Shown: positions 30,324 through 42,799 of the stretch, piece after piece
Numbering within the stretch: the stretch's first letter is position 1
Layout of the letters: each line of letters starts with the position of its first letter
Assembly: GCA_016584495.1 (NCBI GenBank)
Contig: WAID01000014.1
Coordinates: forward strand, 434,001-498,000
DNA from: Celoporthe dispersa
Taxonomy: Eukaryota; Ascomycota; Sordariomycetes; Diaporthales; Cryphonectriaceae
DNA length: 64,000 nt
Direction of reading: 5' to 3'
The notes under the pieces: generated by a model
Told to the model about the DNA's origin: nothing
The model's input: only the letters and a program-made list of their open reading frames with translations
The model's database searches: none
Translations under genes and position numbers: made by a program

Positions 30324-32589
30324 ATGGACAGCAACCGTGATCTCTACGAGCATCAGAAAGAGGATGCGATGAGGTTTCGAGGAGGCAAGCAGCAGCGCGA
30401 CAGGGCAAGATGGACAGACGATCAGCGCCACCATAAACCGTCGGCGACGGCAATGATGGTCCTCATCAGCCTCTTCGTTTGCCTCGGAGTGCTTGGACAG
30501 CTGGACCACGGGACCAGCCATACGCTGTTGGGGCGCCAGACGCCAGACGGTATCGACGACTTGGCCGCCAACTCTCACCCAGGCACTCATGTTGCTCCGG
30601 CCTGGCTGAACCTGGCCCGGAGGCAAGCTGCTCCACAGCCATCCAGCCAGGGCAATAAGTCGATCCAGGCATTCCAGGTCGATGTGCCCATTCTCGGACA
30701 GGAGGGCACGGTGGTCGGCGCAGGCACGCGGGATGGGTTTAGTGGCATCCAGACCACGACAAACACCAGCGCGGCGGCTTGCCAGGTCACGCTGGCGGTG
30801 AATGTCTTCAATAATTCCTTTGGGTCGCCATTCGTTGCGGACTATGCGCCTCCGGCATGCGTGGGCCAGAGCAACACGGCTGTGATGAACTTGACGGTGA
30901 CGTCTCAGGGGAGGCAGTTCGATCGGCTGGCTATCCTGTGAGCCTCCTCCTCACATGAGCTACCAGAAACCGAGCTGGAGGGAAGTGGACGAGCTGACCA
31001 TATACTCTATGGCCAGATATCTCGGTGCTGTGGAGATATTCCGCACCTCAACGGAGGAGCCTCGAACGCAGGGTATCTCATGGACGTATATGAAGGACAT
31101 GTCGCATTATATGGCCCTGTGGAAGCAGCCCCAGACAGTCATCTTCGACCTGCCGAATATCGTCGATTCTACCGCGACGCCTCCGCTGACAGGAACATAC
31201 AACACCACCGTCACCGCCAGCTTCTTCAGCGCCTCCCGGCCCGTCAGCCCGGCAGACACCATCATCCCCATCTCTGCCCGCCAGTCAGACAATACCAGCT
31301 CCTCCTCCTCTCAGCCCAGCGTGTTCACCATTCCCTCCCCGGACGTGAGCGCCTCCAACGTGATCACCGACTTCCCTCGCAATGTCGCCCGCGCCATCTT
31401 CTCCGTGTCTGCGACAGGGCAGGCCAACGAGGAGTTTTGGTGGTCCAACGTGCTGCAGTCCGACACGCAGACATACAACGCCTCGGCCGTGGCATTGTTT
31501 GGCTACTCGCCCTTTAGAGAGGTGCAGGTTCTCATTGATGGCCAGCTGGCGGGCGTGCAGTGGCCTTTCCCTGTCATCTTCACCGGTGGAGTCGTCCCGT
31601 CCCTGTGGTCACCCTTGGTCGGCATCGATGCGTTCGATCTCAAGGAGGGCGAGATCGACATATCTCCATGGCTGGGGATCCTCTGTGATGGGCAGCCGCA
31701 CAATATCTCCATCCGTGTCGTCGGGCTGAGCGACGACGGCAGCACGAACGCGACCTTGTCACCACATACTGGCGACGACTGGGAGGTTACGGGCAAGATT
31801 TTCGTATGGCTCGACGCAGACGCCGGCTCCGTCACGACCGGCGCAGCTCCCACTGTCTCTGGGAAGCTCCCGACGATCGCAGTAAGCCAGATGCTTACGA
31901 CCAATGCCACAGGCTACAACGACACGCTGGAATACATGACGTCCGTCTCGCGGGACTTCAGCGTCTCTGGCTCCATCACCACATCCTCCGGTACGCACAC
32001 CTTCTCCTGGGCGCAGGCTCTCTCGCACACCGACGACGGGACCATCTCAAACGTCGGAAACAACCAGATCGTCGCCATCACGACACATGGCATAGACACA
32101 TCGACCACGCCCAACAATGGCTTCGTCTCTTCGTATTCTTACCCGCTCAAAGCGAACATAACCTCAGAGGTCCTCACCAACGGAACAACACGTGTCTCCG
32201 CCCTACTATCCCGCACTAAGAGCGTCAACCGCACCGCAGGCCCCGACGGCGAGGGCTTCGTCTCACCCAGCGGACTGCAGCTCTTCGCCGCGCTGCCCGC
32301 GACGGCGGGCCTGGTGAGCCAGATCAAGGAGACCTCGCTCACCACCACGCAGGGCGGGTCTGCGGTGCTATTGGTGCCGGAGAATGGGAACAGCACGGGC
32401 TATGGGGGCCAGAGCCAGATGATGCGGCTCGGCGGCGGGACGGCTGCGGGCGTGCTGGGCGACGAGCCGGATACTGAGTTGTACTTTCGGAACGTCAGTG
32501 TGAATAGTTCGGGGTCGGTGCTGAGTGATGTGGAGAGGCTGGCTGGAGGGAATGTCGTGGGGATGAGGCTGCCTGCCACAGGTGAGTGA
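30324..32589 (+). CDS. peptide-N-glycosidase A-like glycoamidase (PNGase A family)
   Basis: Predicted secretory-pathway enzyme cleaving N-glycans from glycopeptides. Exons 30324-30937 and 31017-32589; the 79-bp intron (gtgagc, branch gagctgacc) joins RQFDRLAIL to YLGAVEIFRTST. About 728 aa. A cytosolic basic N-terminus precedes one hydrophobic segment (AMMVLISLFVCLGVLGQL, about residues 44-61), so it is likely a signal anchor or signal peptide. Family hallmarks follow: FQVDVPIL, ADYAPPACVG, ISWTYMKDMSHYMALW, FDLPNIVD, VLIDGQLAGVQWPFPVIFTG. Many N-x-S/T sequons fit a glycosylated lumenal or secreted protein. The final codons overlap a good donor (ACAG|gtgagt at 32581), so a further small exon is possible; I kept the first stop. 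Confidence 0.87.
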
Positions 32590-33173
32590 GACAGGAAACA
32601 ATTATGGGATGTTCTGAGATCTTGGTCTGTTATGTGGTGGTCAAGATATTTGTAAATCTGCGGCAGGGAAACCTAAACATGTTCCACAGGGTGGTCAAGT
32701 CCCTCCTCACTCGGCAGTAGATGCCTTGAAGAGGATCTATCTATAATTAATTACTTGTGTACAATTAGGGTCCCTCTTCTCTTCACAATGTCTGGGTGGC
32801 TGCCAAGATACTTTGGGCTCATGATACCACTGTTTAGCTTCCATAGTAGTGCCCTGAGCACTCTGGTTGATCCTATTGAGTTTTACAGCTGCTTAGGCAA
32901 CGATATTCACAATCCAGCCCCTGAACCAGAGGTTGCACTGTGTACCTGCCAACATGTGTGCTTTGTTGTTACTGGCGACATTCACAACATTAGGATTCTG
33001 CATTACTGGCTTCCCATCTGTTTAATTACATCGATTACAGACCATGTGGCGTTCTGAACCCAATACTTACTCGCATTGCAGCCCATCCAGCAAGCGACTT
33101 TCAACCTTCACCATCGAACCTCTTCCCCTTTTCCAACCCCACCGCGTTCAAGACGGCAAATACGGCCAACAAT
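32590..33173. other. intergenic spacer, possible 5' UTR intron of the next gene
   Basis: No gene seen. An acceptor-like tract (actcgcattgcag) near 33069-33081 may end a leader intron. Confidence 0.45.
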
Positions 33174-33883
33174 ATGGCAGAGACACGAGCTGAGGCCGAG
33201 GTAAGGAGGGACCGTCTCTTCCATTTCGTCACCAGAGGCGGACGAATGACTGCTGACGCGATCCTGTTCACTCGACACAGGCCCAGCTAGGCGTCCGCGA
33301 AGAGGAAGTTCGTGACATTGTCATCAGAGAGACCTACACCTTGGAAGGAGTAAGCAGCCAACCGAATGTCCACACTTTAGCGTATCATCCTGTGCTAACC
33401 GCAGACGGGAATTCCAACAAAACACAGGAGGCCTTCACATCATACATGGGCAGGATGATGTTCCAACACGAAGTCCTGCGGGTGTACCTGGGAAGTCTCC
33501 GGGACGCAGTCCAGGGCCAGGTCTCGCCCATCCACGTGATGTCCGGCAACATGAATATGGTGCACGGCCTGCCAGAGCCGACGCTGGACATCGTCGACGC
33601 AGGCCTCCAGGCGATCGCCACCGTGGTCCAGAAGATGGAGACGGAGCTCTTCGACATGCGGGACAAGCTCAAGCGCGTCGACCCCGAGACCGACCCGAGC
33701 GACGACGACAACGACCAGCCCGCCGGCCCGAAGCGCCACAGCGAGCTCACCGTCGAGGCCCTGCAGGCTGAGCTGGACAGGCCCAGGTTCGTCAACCTGC
33801 ACAGCATCCTCCTGGCCCTGGTTGTCTGCTACATCGTCTGGCGCTGTGAGGTCCTTCTAGAGCACGTAATGTCGCTCCACTGA
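33174..33883 (+). CDS. small tail-anchored coiled-coil protein, unknown
   Basis: Exons 33174-33200 (MAETRAEAE) and 33281-33883, 209 aa, joined across an 80-bp intron (gtaagg...cgacacag). The middle is helical (MGRMMFQHEVLRVYLGSLRD, AIATVVQKMETELFDMRDKL), followed by an acidic linker (DPETDPSDDDND). A single C-terminal hydrophobic segment (SILLALVVCYIVW) ends a few residues before the stop, the layout of a tail-anchored membrane protein. I do not recognise the family. Inside the second exon lies a 55-bp stretch with excellent intron signals (gtaagc, gtgctaac, cgcag; 33350-33404). Removing it would shift the frame and stop after about 17 codons, so I treat it as retained. Confidence 0.6.
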
Positions 33884-35790
33884 AGTCACTTGCATGGGAG
33901 GAGCTGGGAACATCTCACCAGATTCTCCTCAAGGGCTTGTTGGTGTTGGGAAAGGAGGCGGCATATCATTGATTCCTCATGGGAGGAGTATTACCAGGAA
34001 TGACTGTACGAGCCAGATACTGCACCTGGGTAATATGATAGTACTCCAGCCGGAGAATTGACTGACCAACAACTCATGACGCTATCCCTTGGCCTCCTCG
34101 GACTGTTATCATATGTGTTCATGGCCCTGCCACAGGTAACAAGAGGGAAAGGCAGTAGTGTTTCGATATCAACTGGCCTTGCATAACGTTGCACGACTGT
34201 AGGACCAGTAGGAGGTCCGTTCGAGGGAGACGAAAACAAGATTCGAGATATCAAAGTCACCAAAGTCTTGGCTCACAAGCATTCTAGGATCGCGATCCTA
34301 CCCCTACCTGTCGAATCCCTCCCCCCCTCCTCTTGCAACCCCCTTTAAGGCCCCCCCGTTAGCAACCGTTTGGAAGCGTTGATAGTGGCAGTGACTACAG
34401 ACTCGCTTGTTCGCGCTACCAACTCAAGGAGAGTAGGACTGACGTCGACGGCAGATGTTCGCCAGGTGCCTCCAGCTGCCATGCTCTATGCAGAACAGCA
34501 TCGAGTCCAATCACGAGGCTGCCCACACGTGTAAGTAGCGTCATCGTACATACATGCGTGCTTATTTATATTGCAGGGGGGGAGGGAAGAAAAAGTCAAT
34601 AGTTCATGCAGGCACGCATGCAAGCTGAGATTAAACAAAACAACAGCTGAGGAGGAGCGTGCAGGTGTGGGGAGGAGAGGGGGGGGGAGAAGGCAAAGCT
34701 AGGGCCACAAATGGAAAGGAGTTGCTAGAATGTCACCACGATGGTTCTGGGTGATGTGCTTAATTAATTACTACGTGGTAGTATGGCAAGACCACCACCA
34801 CCTTGGCGCCACACTGGCAAGCAATTGGTGGGCTATTGACTACGACAAACTGATATGCCGTTTATTTATCTTGATAAGTAAAAGGGGGAATGGATGAGAC
34901 GGCATTGAAATGCTACACTAGGCCTGCATCCACCAAGCTGACATCCAATGACACGGTGGGACCAGGATCTGTGTGGCGCTGCACCACACCGCGTTCGTGC
35001 ATCTTCGTTTCGTGCCGTATTCATACTCTGAAAGAGAAGAAAGAAAAGACAGAAAGAGAGAGAGAGAGAGACAAAGGCGAGGGTCCTTTACCCGCCGGGT
35101 ATATACTTCATATCCAAAGGAAAGAAGAAAAAAGAAGAAAAAAAAAAGAAAAGAAAAAGTCCATTCGTCTGTAAACGGCTGGGAAAAAGAAAATAGGCCC
35201 CACAACAATCCCGCTCAGATGTCTTGCTCCTGCTTATCGGGTGGTTACCTGTATAGATAAAACACACCATAGTATGTATGTGGTGACCAAACTAGCCAGC
35301 CACTCAGTCACAGCATTATCGCCCGTAATTAATCACATACTACAGTATAGTACTAGGCATTACTTATTCTACAAGGGCAGGTCTCGTCACCGGAACCAGG
35401 CCAGGCGGACGCACTGGGCGCTTTGGTCCATCCGGCGGCCCCCGGCACCTGACAAGATAATTAGATACTATCATTTATTGCACGTAGTAGTAGTAGTATC
35501 CACCTGCTGAGTGGCCGCAGGAAGGTGAGGCGTAATACTACGGTAGTATTATAATGCACAGATGGGGACAAAGCTTATCACTTGTCACCATTCCATCACA
35601 CCGCGCCCCATGCCGGGGCAGGGCCAAGGATCAAGAGGGGCCACCTGTGCCGCTTCAACGCAGAGGCTAGGTAGGCATGGACTATAGCAAGTTATTTCCC
35701 ATCTCGCAAGGTGAACAAGAGACGGCAAGCAGTAGGAAATCTTGGCCCCTCCCAGCACCCAATCTATGGATTACTTGTTTGCGTGCGTGC

Positions 35791-35839
<49 letters not shown>

Positions 35840-36412
35840 AACACTGAGCTGGGCGGGTGACCTGCCAGATTCGTGACGAGCTCCGTGGCCCCAATACCAT
35901 GCCGTCGGCGTTGTCGGGACGCAATCATGGACCGTTTGGCTGCGCGGCCTGGTGCCCCTCCTCGCCAGCCAAACCCACTTTCCGTCTTGTCTCCTGCCGC
36001 AATCCTACAGGACTCAGATCGACGGTGCAGCAGGGGTTGGGGCTCGACCTTCCGGGATCATTACATTGGATGCAACTACGCATGGACGCGAGGACAGCCT
36101 ATGGTCCCAATGCGCGTAGTGCTCCTCTCCTCGTCGCCGATTAAGGATGGTGGCGGTGTTCTCCATATGGATGACGCACAGAGAAGGAGGAAGAGAAAAG
36201 AAGAGGGGAGAGAGAGAGAAAGAAGAAGAAAAAAGATAATAGATGGAAATATGTACATGGAGGTATCACACAGTATCCACTAGATAAAAAGGCGACCTCG
36301 GGTGCCCTCCTCCTGCCCATACTCTTTTTCGTCCTTTTCTCTCTCTGCCTTGTCCTCCCCATACTGTTCTCCCACCCCTCGTGGAGCATCACGCTACAGT
36401 ATCGTCAACGTC
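33884..36412. other. 2.5-kb intergenic region, no gene seen
   Basis: Holds purine/pyrimidine tracts (35037-35075, 35117-35160, 36180-36235) and a GT microsatellite. The last 110 bp before 36413 form a CT-rich leader for the protease gene. No conserved frame or RNA recognised. Confidence 0.6.
35781..35837. repeat. GCGT/GT dinucleotide microsatellite
   Basis: Begins as gcgt repeats and continues as about 21 gt units. Confidence 0.85.
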
Positions 36413-38405
36413 ATGAAGGGCACTGGAATCATCCTGGCCGTCGGCCTCCTGGCCAGCTCGGCTCTTGCAAAGCCGGTCAGGCAGCGCTCCGGCTTCGCGG
36501 TCAAGGATACTCACCACGTCCCGAGGAGATGGACGCAGGTTGGCTACCCAGAGGCCGACCACACCATCTCTCTTCGTATTGGTCTCAAGCAGGGCAGCTT
36601 TTCCGAGCTCGAGCGCCACCTCTGTAAGTAATCGGTTGTCAGCTGTCACCTGGCAAGGGGAAAAAAAGACGAAGAAAAAAAAAGGCTCCAGTGAAATAAT
36701 CACATGATTACTAACAAGCTCGATAACCAGATGAGGTTTCTGACCCTGACCACTCGCGCTGGGGCAAACACCTCAAGGCCCACGAGGTCGCAAGCCTCCT
36801 CGAGCCGGCAGACGAGACGTTTGACCTCGTGCACGAGTGGCTGGCCGACAATGGGGTCGCCGCGGCCGACCTCCGGTACAGCCCTGCAAAGGACTGGATC
36901 ACGGTGGCCATCCCCGTCGAGCAGGTCGAGGAGATGCTGGACACCAAGTATGCCGTGTATCGACACGACGACGGCACCGAGATGGTGCGCACGCCCAAGT
37001 GGTCGCTCCCTGCGCACCTCCACGACCACATCGACACCATCCAGCCCACCAACTCGTGGTTCCGCGCCAAGCCTGAGGCCGTGGGCGTCAAGGTCACCAG
37101 CAAGCCCTTCCTGGAGGAGCCCACCATGGAGTACTACACCGACGCCAGCGTGTCGGACGTGTGCGTGGCAGACGCCGTCACGCCCACCTGTATCCGCACC
37201 CTCTACGGGACCATCGACTACCAGGTCCAGGCTGCCGACAAGAACAGCATGGGCCTCTGTGATTTCCCTCAACGAGACCAACAACCGCAACGACACCTTT
37301 ACCTTTCTCAAGACGTACAGGCCCGAGGCCGCCGAGGAGGCATGGACGTTCAAGTTCGACTCCATCGCCAACGGAACCACCGCCCAGGTCTACACCGAGC
37401 AGGCCTTTGAGGACGAGACCGGCATCGAGGGCAACCTGGACGTGCAGAACATGATCAGCGTGGGCTGGCCGACACCCCTCATCGCCTACACGACCGGGGG
37501 GAGCCCACCTTACGACCCAGACGCCGAGACCACGACCGACACCAACGAGCCCTACCTCGTGTGGCTGGAGAGCGTCCTCGCCGAGTCCGACGACGAGATC
37601 GCAAAGGTCATCAGCACCTCGTACGACGACGACGAGCAGACCGTCCCTCTGTCCTACGCCACCCGTGTCTGCAACGACATGGCCCAGCTGGGCGCCCGCG
37701 GCGTCAGCCTGTTCTACGCCTCTGGCGACGGCGGTGTTGGCCCCAGCGGCGCCTGCTACAGCAACGACGGCAAGAACACGAGCATCTTCCTGCCCGAGTT
37801 CCCCTCCTCGTGTCCGTACATCACCTCCGTCGGCGCCACGGGCAACTTCACCCCCGAGGTGGTCGCCTACATCGCCGACGAGGACTACGCCAGCGGTGGC
37901 GGCTTCTCCAACTACTTTGCCCGCCCTGCCTACCAGGACGCCGTCGTCGAGGCGTACATCGAGTCCCTCGGCGGTAAATACGCCCAGTACTACAACCAGT
38001 CCGGCCGCGCGTACCCGGACATCGCCGCCCAGGGCCTGGCGGACATCATCGTCTGGGATGGCTACACGTTCCCCGTGGGAGGCACCTCTGCCGCCACGCC
38101 CACTGCTGCTGCCATCTTTGCCCTGGTCAACGACGCGCTGCTGGCCGCCGGCAAGAGCACGATTGGCTTCCCTCAACCCGTGGCTGTACAAGACGGGGTA
38201 CAAGGCCTTTACCGATATCACCATCGGGAGCGCCGTCGGCTGTGAGGGTCTCGGGGACGGGCTTGGTTTCCCGGCGCAGGAGGGGTGGGATGCGGTTTCG
38301 GGCTGGGGAACGCCGCAGTTCAAGAGTATCCTGGCCAGCCTCGGGGTGGGCAACGGCTCGTTTACGGGCAAGGTGGAGGGCTGGAGCCTGGCCAAGTCAG
38401 CGTGA
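36413..38405 (+). CDS. sedolisin-family serine-carboxyl protease (tripeptidyl-peptidase type), two frame breaks
   Basis: Secreted acid protease. Exon 1 (36413-36623) has a signal peptide (IILAVGLLASSALA) and the start of the pro-kumamolisin activation domain; exon 2 runs 36731-38405 (acceptor ataaccag). Catalytic parts are all present: GIEGNLDVQNMIS with the Glu/Asp pair, FYASGDGGVGPSG near the oxyanion Asp, and VGGTSAATPTAAAIFAL with the nucleophile Ser. The Ca-site region (VGCEGLG...EGWDAVSGWGTPQF) ends it. Two single-base insertions break the frame, both in the same string ttccctcaac (37264-37273 and 38168-38177). Dropping one C at each gives CDF-LNETNN and GF-LNPWLYKTG, as expected for the family, and about 627 aa. 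Error in the consensus seems likely, but the identical context is noteworthy. Confidence 0.85.
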
Positions 38406-39539
38406 ATAAAGTAGTACTGAGTGATAGTAGGCTCCAGCAGACGAGATGGTTAAGAGAAGCATAGAGATATACTTGGAACATTGACTAGCTGTAAATATTT
38501 GAATATATACCTTGGTCAGGACATGGATTACTCCTGCCCAGACTGGGCTGACTGTGATGCTTTCTTTGTGATATGCGAATCATGTCTGTGTCAAGAGCCC
38601 TCAGACCATTCAAGAAGCCTACTGGTGAGGACACTTGTGAGGTCATCTTCTGTCTGGTCATTATTGAATGACATTGAAGGGTTGGTTTTGATGGAAATGA
38701 CCTTGATCAGCAGAAGTCAGCTACTAGGAACCCTTCAAGACACTAGAATTGGGCTCCCTTCAACAAAAAAGTGAGTCAGCAGCAATGAATGTTGTGGACC
38801 TATGATTTGGGCTGTTGCAGGTGCCTTATCTAGGGTCTCATTGAATTAAATTAAAAAAAAAAAGATAGTAATTATCGGTCAAGTGTGTCATGGAAACTCA
38901 TCTACAATATATCCATGACTTTTTGTTCTAATACATCTCACAAGTATCTCTGGTCTGTTCTATACCGAGCGACTTGCGACACAAGTGCTGTATAAGCAAC
39001 CTCATAGAACTAGTATTATATTCGTGTGTAAAGTATGGAAGCTGGATCAGACATAATTAAGACCATGTAGTCCCTATGGTTGAGGATGTAGAAACATTGG
39101 AAGCCTTGTCAGTCAGCATCGAGGACATGAAGTATTATGATGCATGATTATGGGACGCTCAAGTTCCAGCATCTCGATCTTGGAAAGAATCACTGCCTGA
39201 TAGGTGAAAGCATATGTCCAGCTGATAGTGAAGACAATGTGAGAAGCTCAAGTGTCACTATGATGCCCACTTGCCCCCTGCACATAATCAGCTATGTTTA
39301 TTTGCTGTCTCCTAGCCAACTTGATTTTTTTCTCTCTCTCACCCTTCTCTCTCTTTCTTTTTCTACACCTGCATCATACATTCTGGCTCCTTTGACAACC
39401 TGTGTCTGCACCCTTACCATCCACCCACCAGCCCAACAGACATCCATCTGTTTTACACCATCTTCATACCATCCCAGCATCCCTTCTGAGCCAACAGTCA
39501 GCCCCGATACAGCTTGGCAAACAGCCATCCATACAAACA
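38406..39539. other. intergenic spacer, no gene seen
   Basis: AT-richer 1.1-kb region. A pyrimidine tract (39328-39364) precedes the next start. No conserved frame. Confidence 0.6.
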
Positions 39540-40683
39540 ATGGCTTCAGGTGAAGCAATGGACGCTGAGTATGTTGATGTCGTCAGCCACAAGCTCGAGT
39601 TCTGTGCCCAGTCAGCTAATAATATCCTGCAGGCAGCTTGCTGCCCTCACCTTCAAGGCAATCTGCTCTATCGCCTACTACCACCTGGATGATACCACCA
39701 TGTAAATGAAGACTCGCTCGCCGTCACAGTATTGTCTACTAGTTGGTACTCACCATGTGTTGTTAGGGCCAAGAGCAGGTACTATCGAAAGGTGGTGACT
39801 GAGGCTGTCCAGGAGACATTCCACCTTCACAAGGAGGCCAAAGACATCCACGTCGCCCACCTGGAGATCGCCTGTGATGCAGCTGTCGAGTTCGCTGTCA
39901 GGTTCAACGAGCACAACCCAGCGTAAGTCAGCCAGGGAGGAGCAGCAGCAGCATTGCTAGTGCAGACAGATACTAACGCCAGGGGGTCCTGAGTAGCGAG
40001 AAGATCAACCCTCGATGGATGTATCACTGTGTACAGAGCATTCTCAGCATCTACTTCAAGCCTGAGCTCATGCTGGATGGCAGAGTCGACCGTCTGGCTA
40101 CTCAAACGGACCACCAAGAGAGCCAGCAGCAGCAGCAGCAGCAGCAGGACGAGGACGAGGAGGAGACCACCGCAGGCCCCAGTGCTTCCCAGCCTACCAA
40201 CGCTATGGCCATGTCAACCAAGCGAGATAATACTGCTGCTCCTCAGAAGCCTGCCGTGCCTGTCGCTGGTAAAGTGGGCAATGTAGCATGGACCGAGGAC
40301 GATGTCAAGCAGCTCGTCAGGCTCAAGACCTCAGGCCTTACACACAAGGAGGTTGCAGTATGTGAACCAACCGTTCCCCTCTCCATACCACAGCACAACC
40401 CTGCACCGCATCTGAGCCCGGCAGAGGCAAGAAAACAAAAGGCTGACCTGCAGACGAACAGCACCGCATGGGACGAGGCCTGAGCTCCGTTGAGAACAAG
40501 TGGGGCCGTGTCAAGAGAGACGCCGAGTGGGCTGGCTGCGAGGCCCAGCGTGGCACCAGCGGTGACAAGCGCAAGACACACGACCAGGAGAACGACGAGG
40601 ACGACGGTGACGATGACCTGGAGGATGACGAGGACGAGATGCCTCCCCCTCCCAAGAAGGCGCGCAAGTTTCGCCAGCAGTAG
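39540..40683 (+). CDS. Myb/SANT-like domain protein, probable nuclear factor
   Basis: Exons 39540-39701, 39767-39922, 39997-40357, 40462-40683; about 299 aa if one frame break is allowed. The C-terminal third holds a Myb/SANT-like module: VAWTEDDVKQLVRLKTSG, LTHKEVA, then exon 4 with MGRGLSSVENKWGRVKRD, i.e. three helices with spaced tryptophans. A Q7 run (caa/cag repeat 40124-40146), acidic stretches (DEDEEE, DDGDDDLEDDEDE) and a basic end (PPKKARKFRQQ) suggest a chromatin or DNA-binding protein. The N-terminal half is helical and of unknown fold (YYRKVVTEAVQETFHLHKEA). In exon 1 a GG at 39633-39634 (caggcagctt) breaks the frame; with one G it reads NNILQQLAALTFKAICS. The last acceptor was set at cgaacag (40455-40461) because it keeps phase. 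Confidence 0.75.
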
Positions 40684-41278
40684 GGGGCCTTAGCTAGTAG
40701 CGAGGCTGTACATACGGACACCCGAATACTATGGGGGCGCTTGATGCACTGGCCTTAGACTGGCTCAGGAGCTACGGTGCCTGAGCACTTGGGGGAGGCT
40801 GGAGGAATACTGATTGCCCTTGGCCACTCGAGAGACTATGCGTTACTCGGGCCCTTGATCAACTGCGGTCGTGGCTCGATGGACTACAGAACATTGCAAT
40901 CACACGCACTACTTACGACCTGCCTTGTGTGCGCACCCTGGCACTCCGTCAAGATGTTTCCGATTGACCGTCTATCATCCTCTCTCTTTCGGCATCTCTA
41001 TTGTCTATCGTCTATGAGTACGGCCTACGCGGCCCAACTCTAGTCTATCTTGTCTAGCCGTAGTCTATCCTTTCTTTCTCTTTCTCTCTCTCTCTGTCTC
41101 TCTCTTTTTTTTTGTCTATCGTCATGAGGGCGTCTTGAATGCCAGTACCTGCTGCCGTACGTCGACAAGGGCTTTTCGTACATTTCATCCGTGTAGTCTT
41201 GAATCCCAGAAGTTTTTTTTTTACAGTCCTGTCTCTCAGAGACACACAACATACACCAATGCTCTCGGCGGGCTCTGC
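40684..41278. other. convergent intergenic spacer, no gene seen
   Basis: T/C-rich tracts at 41066-41114 and 41211-41223. Nothing conserved. Confidence 0.6.
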
Positions 41279-42663
41279 TTACTCGCTCTTCTTGGCGTTG
41301 CTGGCCCAGCGCATGGCACCAGGGACGTCCGGATCCTTCTCGACGTACCGGCACGTCGTGAAGACAGACCACAGCTGGCCCATGAACGAGCGGTCGTCGC
41401 GGTGGTACAGCTTGCCCAGCTTGGGGCGGATGGCCTCGGTGGCCTCCTTGGCCTTGTAGAAGGGGATGCGGCTGGGTTGTGGGTCAGCTTGTGCCCACCG
41501 ACCAGCGCGGAGGGGGGGGAGGGAGGAGGAGATCCTCCCACGACGTAGAGACTTACGGGAAGAGGTGGTGCACAACGTGGTCGTCGATGATGTTGTGGAA
41601 CAGAACGCGTCCGATCCAGCCAAAGTCACGGTCGATGGTGGCGAGGGCGCCCTTGACGTAGGTCCAGGCCTCGGGCTCGTAGTGGTGCACCTCGGGGTGG
41701 TTGTGGTGGAGGTAAGTGATGGCGACTAATATTGAGGGTTAGTAAACCAACCAGCTATGATGGCAACGATGGTAGGGGGGAAGACTATAGATTGCACTTA
41801 CCCAGCCAGTGGTGAACCCACATGTAGGGGACGATGTAGAGCAGGAAGACGGTCTGCCAGCCGACGTATCTGGAACCGGCGTAGAGAGCACCAGTGGTCA
41901 GAGCCAGGCCCAGGTCGGAGAGGGCGATGAAGATGGCCTCGTTGGGGCGGAAGACGGCCGAGGTGGGCTCGAAGTGGCTCACGCGGAACCAGCTGCTGTT
42001 CTCGCGCTGCAGGCTGGCCTTGCCGGCGGAGGCGTTGACCAGGAGGTAGGTCTGCCAGCCGGCCAGCTGGTGGAAGAAGAGCTTGGTGGCCTGGACGATG
42101 GGGGTGTCCTCGAACATCTCGGGGTCCATGTAGAAGTTGGCCAGGCGCTTCCTGCCGCGGTCCTCGACGGTCTTGGGGACGAAGGCCATGTCCTTCTCCA
42201 TGTGGCCCGTGAAGTTGTGGTGGCGGTGGTGGCTGAACTTCCAGCTGAAGTAGGGCACGAGCAGCGAGGAGTGGAGGATCCAGCCCATCACGTCGTTGAA
42301 CTTCCTGTGCGTGGAGAAGGCGCCGTGGCCGCACTCGTGGCCCAGAATCCAGATGCCGACGCAGACGAGGCCCTGGACGTAACCATACGCGACCCAGGCC
42401 GCAGTGCGCAGCAGCGAGTCCTGGATCTGGGGGATGTAGATCAGGGCAGCCCACCCCAGGCCGAGGGCCATGGCGTAGTCGCGGACGACATAGCTCATGG
42501 AGGTGACCACAGACGGCTGGAAGCAGTGCGCCGGAATCCAGGACTTGATGGTCTTCACATCAGGAAACTCCTGGTCCTCTGCCGAGAGCTGAATGGTGGG
42601 AGCAGGATCGGCCTTTACGAGAGAGGCAGAGAGAGGGAGAGGGGACACGTCAGCTACCTATTC

Positions 42664-42702
<39 letters not shown>

Positions 42703-42799
42703 GGTCTGAGAATTTCTTCTCTCACACGAGGGGATGAAGATTCACCTGCTGCTTGACCGCCCTGCTCCTGGTCTGTATCGTCGAAGTGACGGTGGCCAT
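41279..42799 (-). CDS. fatty acid desaturase, delta-12/omega-3 (delta-15) type
   Basis: ER membrane desaturase introducing a double bond into C18 acyl chains. Exons (minus): 42799-42746, 42612-41802, 41725-41557, 41471-41279; phases agree, 408 aa. Three histidine boxes are intact: HECGHGAF, HHRHHNFTGH and HVVHHLFP (the last split from RIPFYKA by an intron). FPDVKTIKSWIPAHCFQPS near the start and AVFRPNEAIFIALSDLGLAL fit the microsomal group. The length and the N-terminal segment are closer to fungal omega-3/delta-15 enzymes than to the longer (about 470-480 aa) delta-12 FAD2 proteins, so alpha-linolenic acid production is the more likely role; this is inference. Hydrophobic pairs around residues 75-125 and 255-300 provide the membrane segments. 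Intron 1 contains a long GT repeat. Confidence 0.88.
42667..42699. repeat. GT microsatellite in desaturase intron 1
   Basis: About 16 gt units inside the first intron (42613-42745) of the desaturase gene. Confidence 0.85.

Noticed and set aside
34890..35260. Lys/Glu-rich frames on the plus strand
   Set aside because: Translation of purine-rich low-complexity DNA; no conserved residues or splice context.
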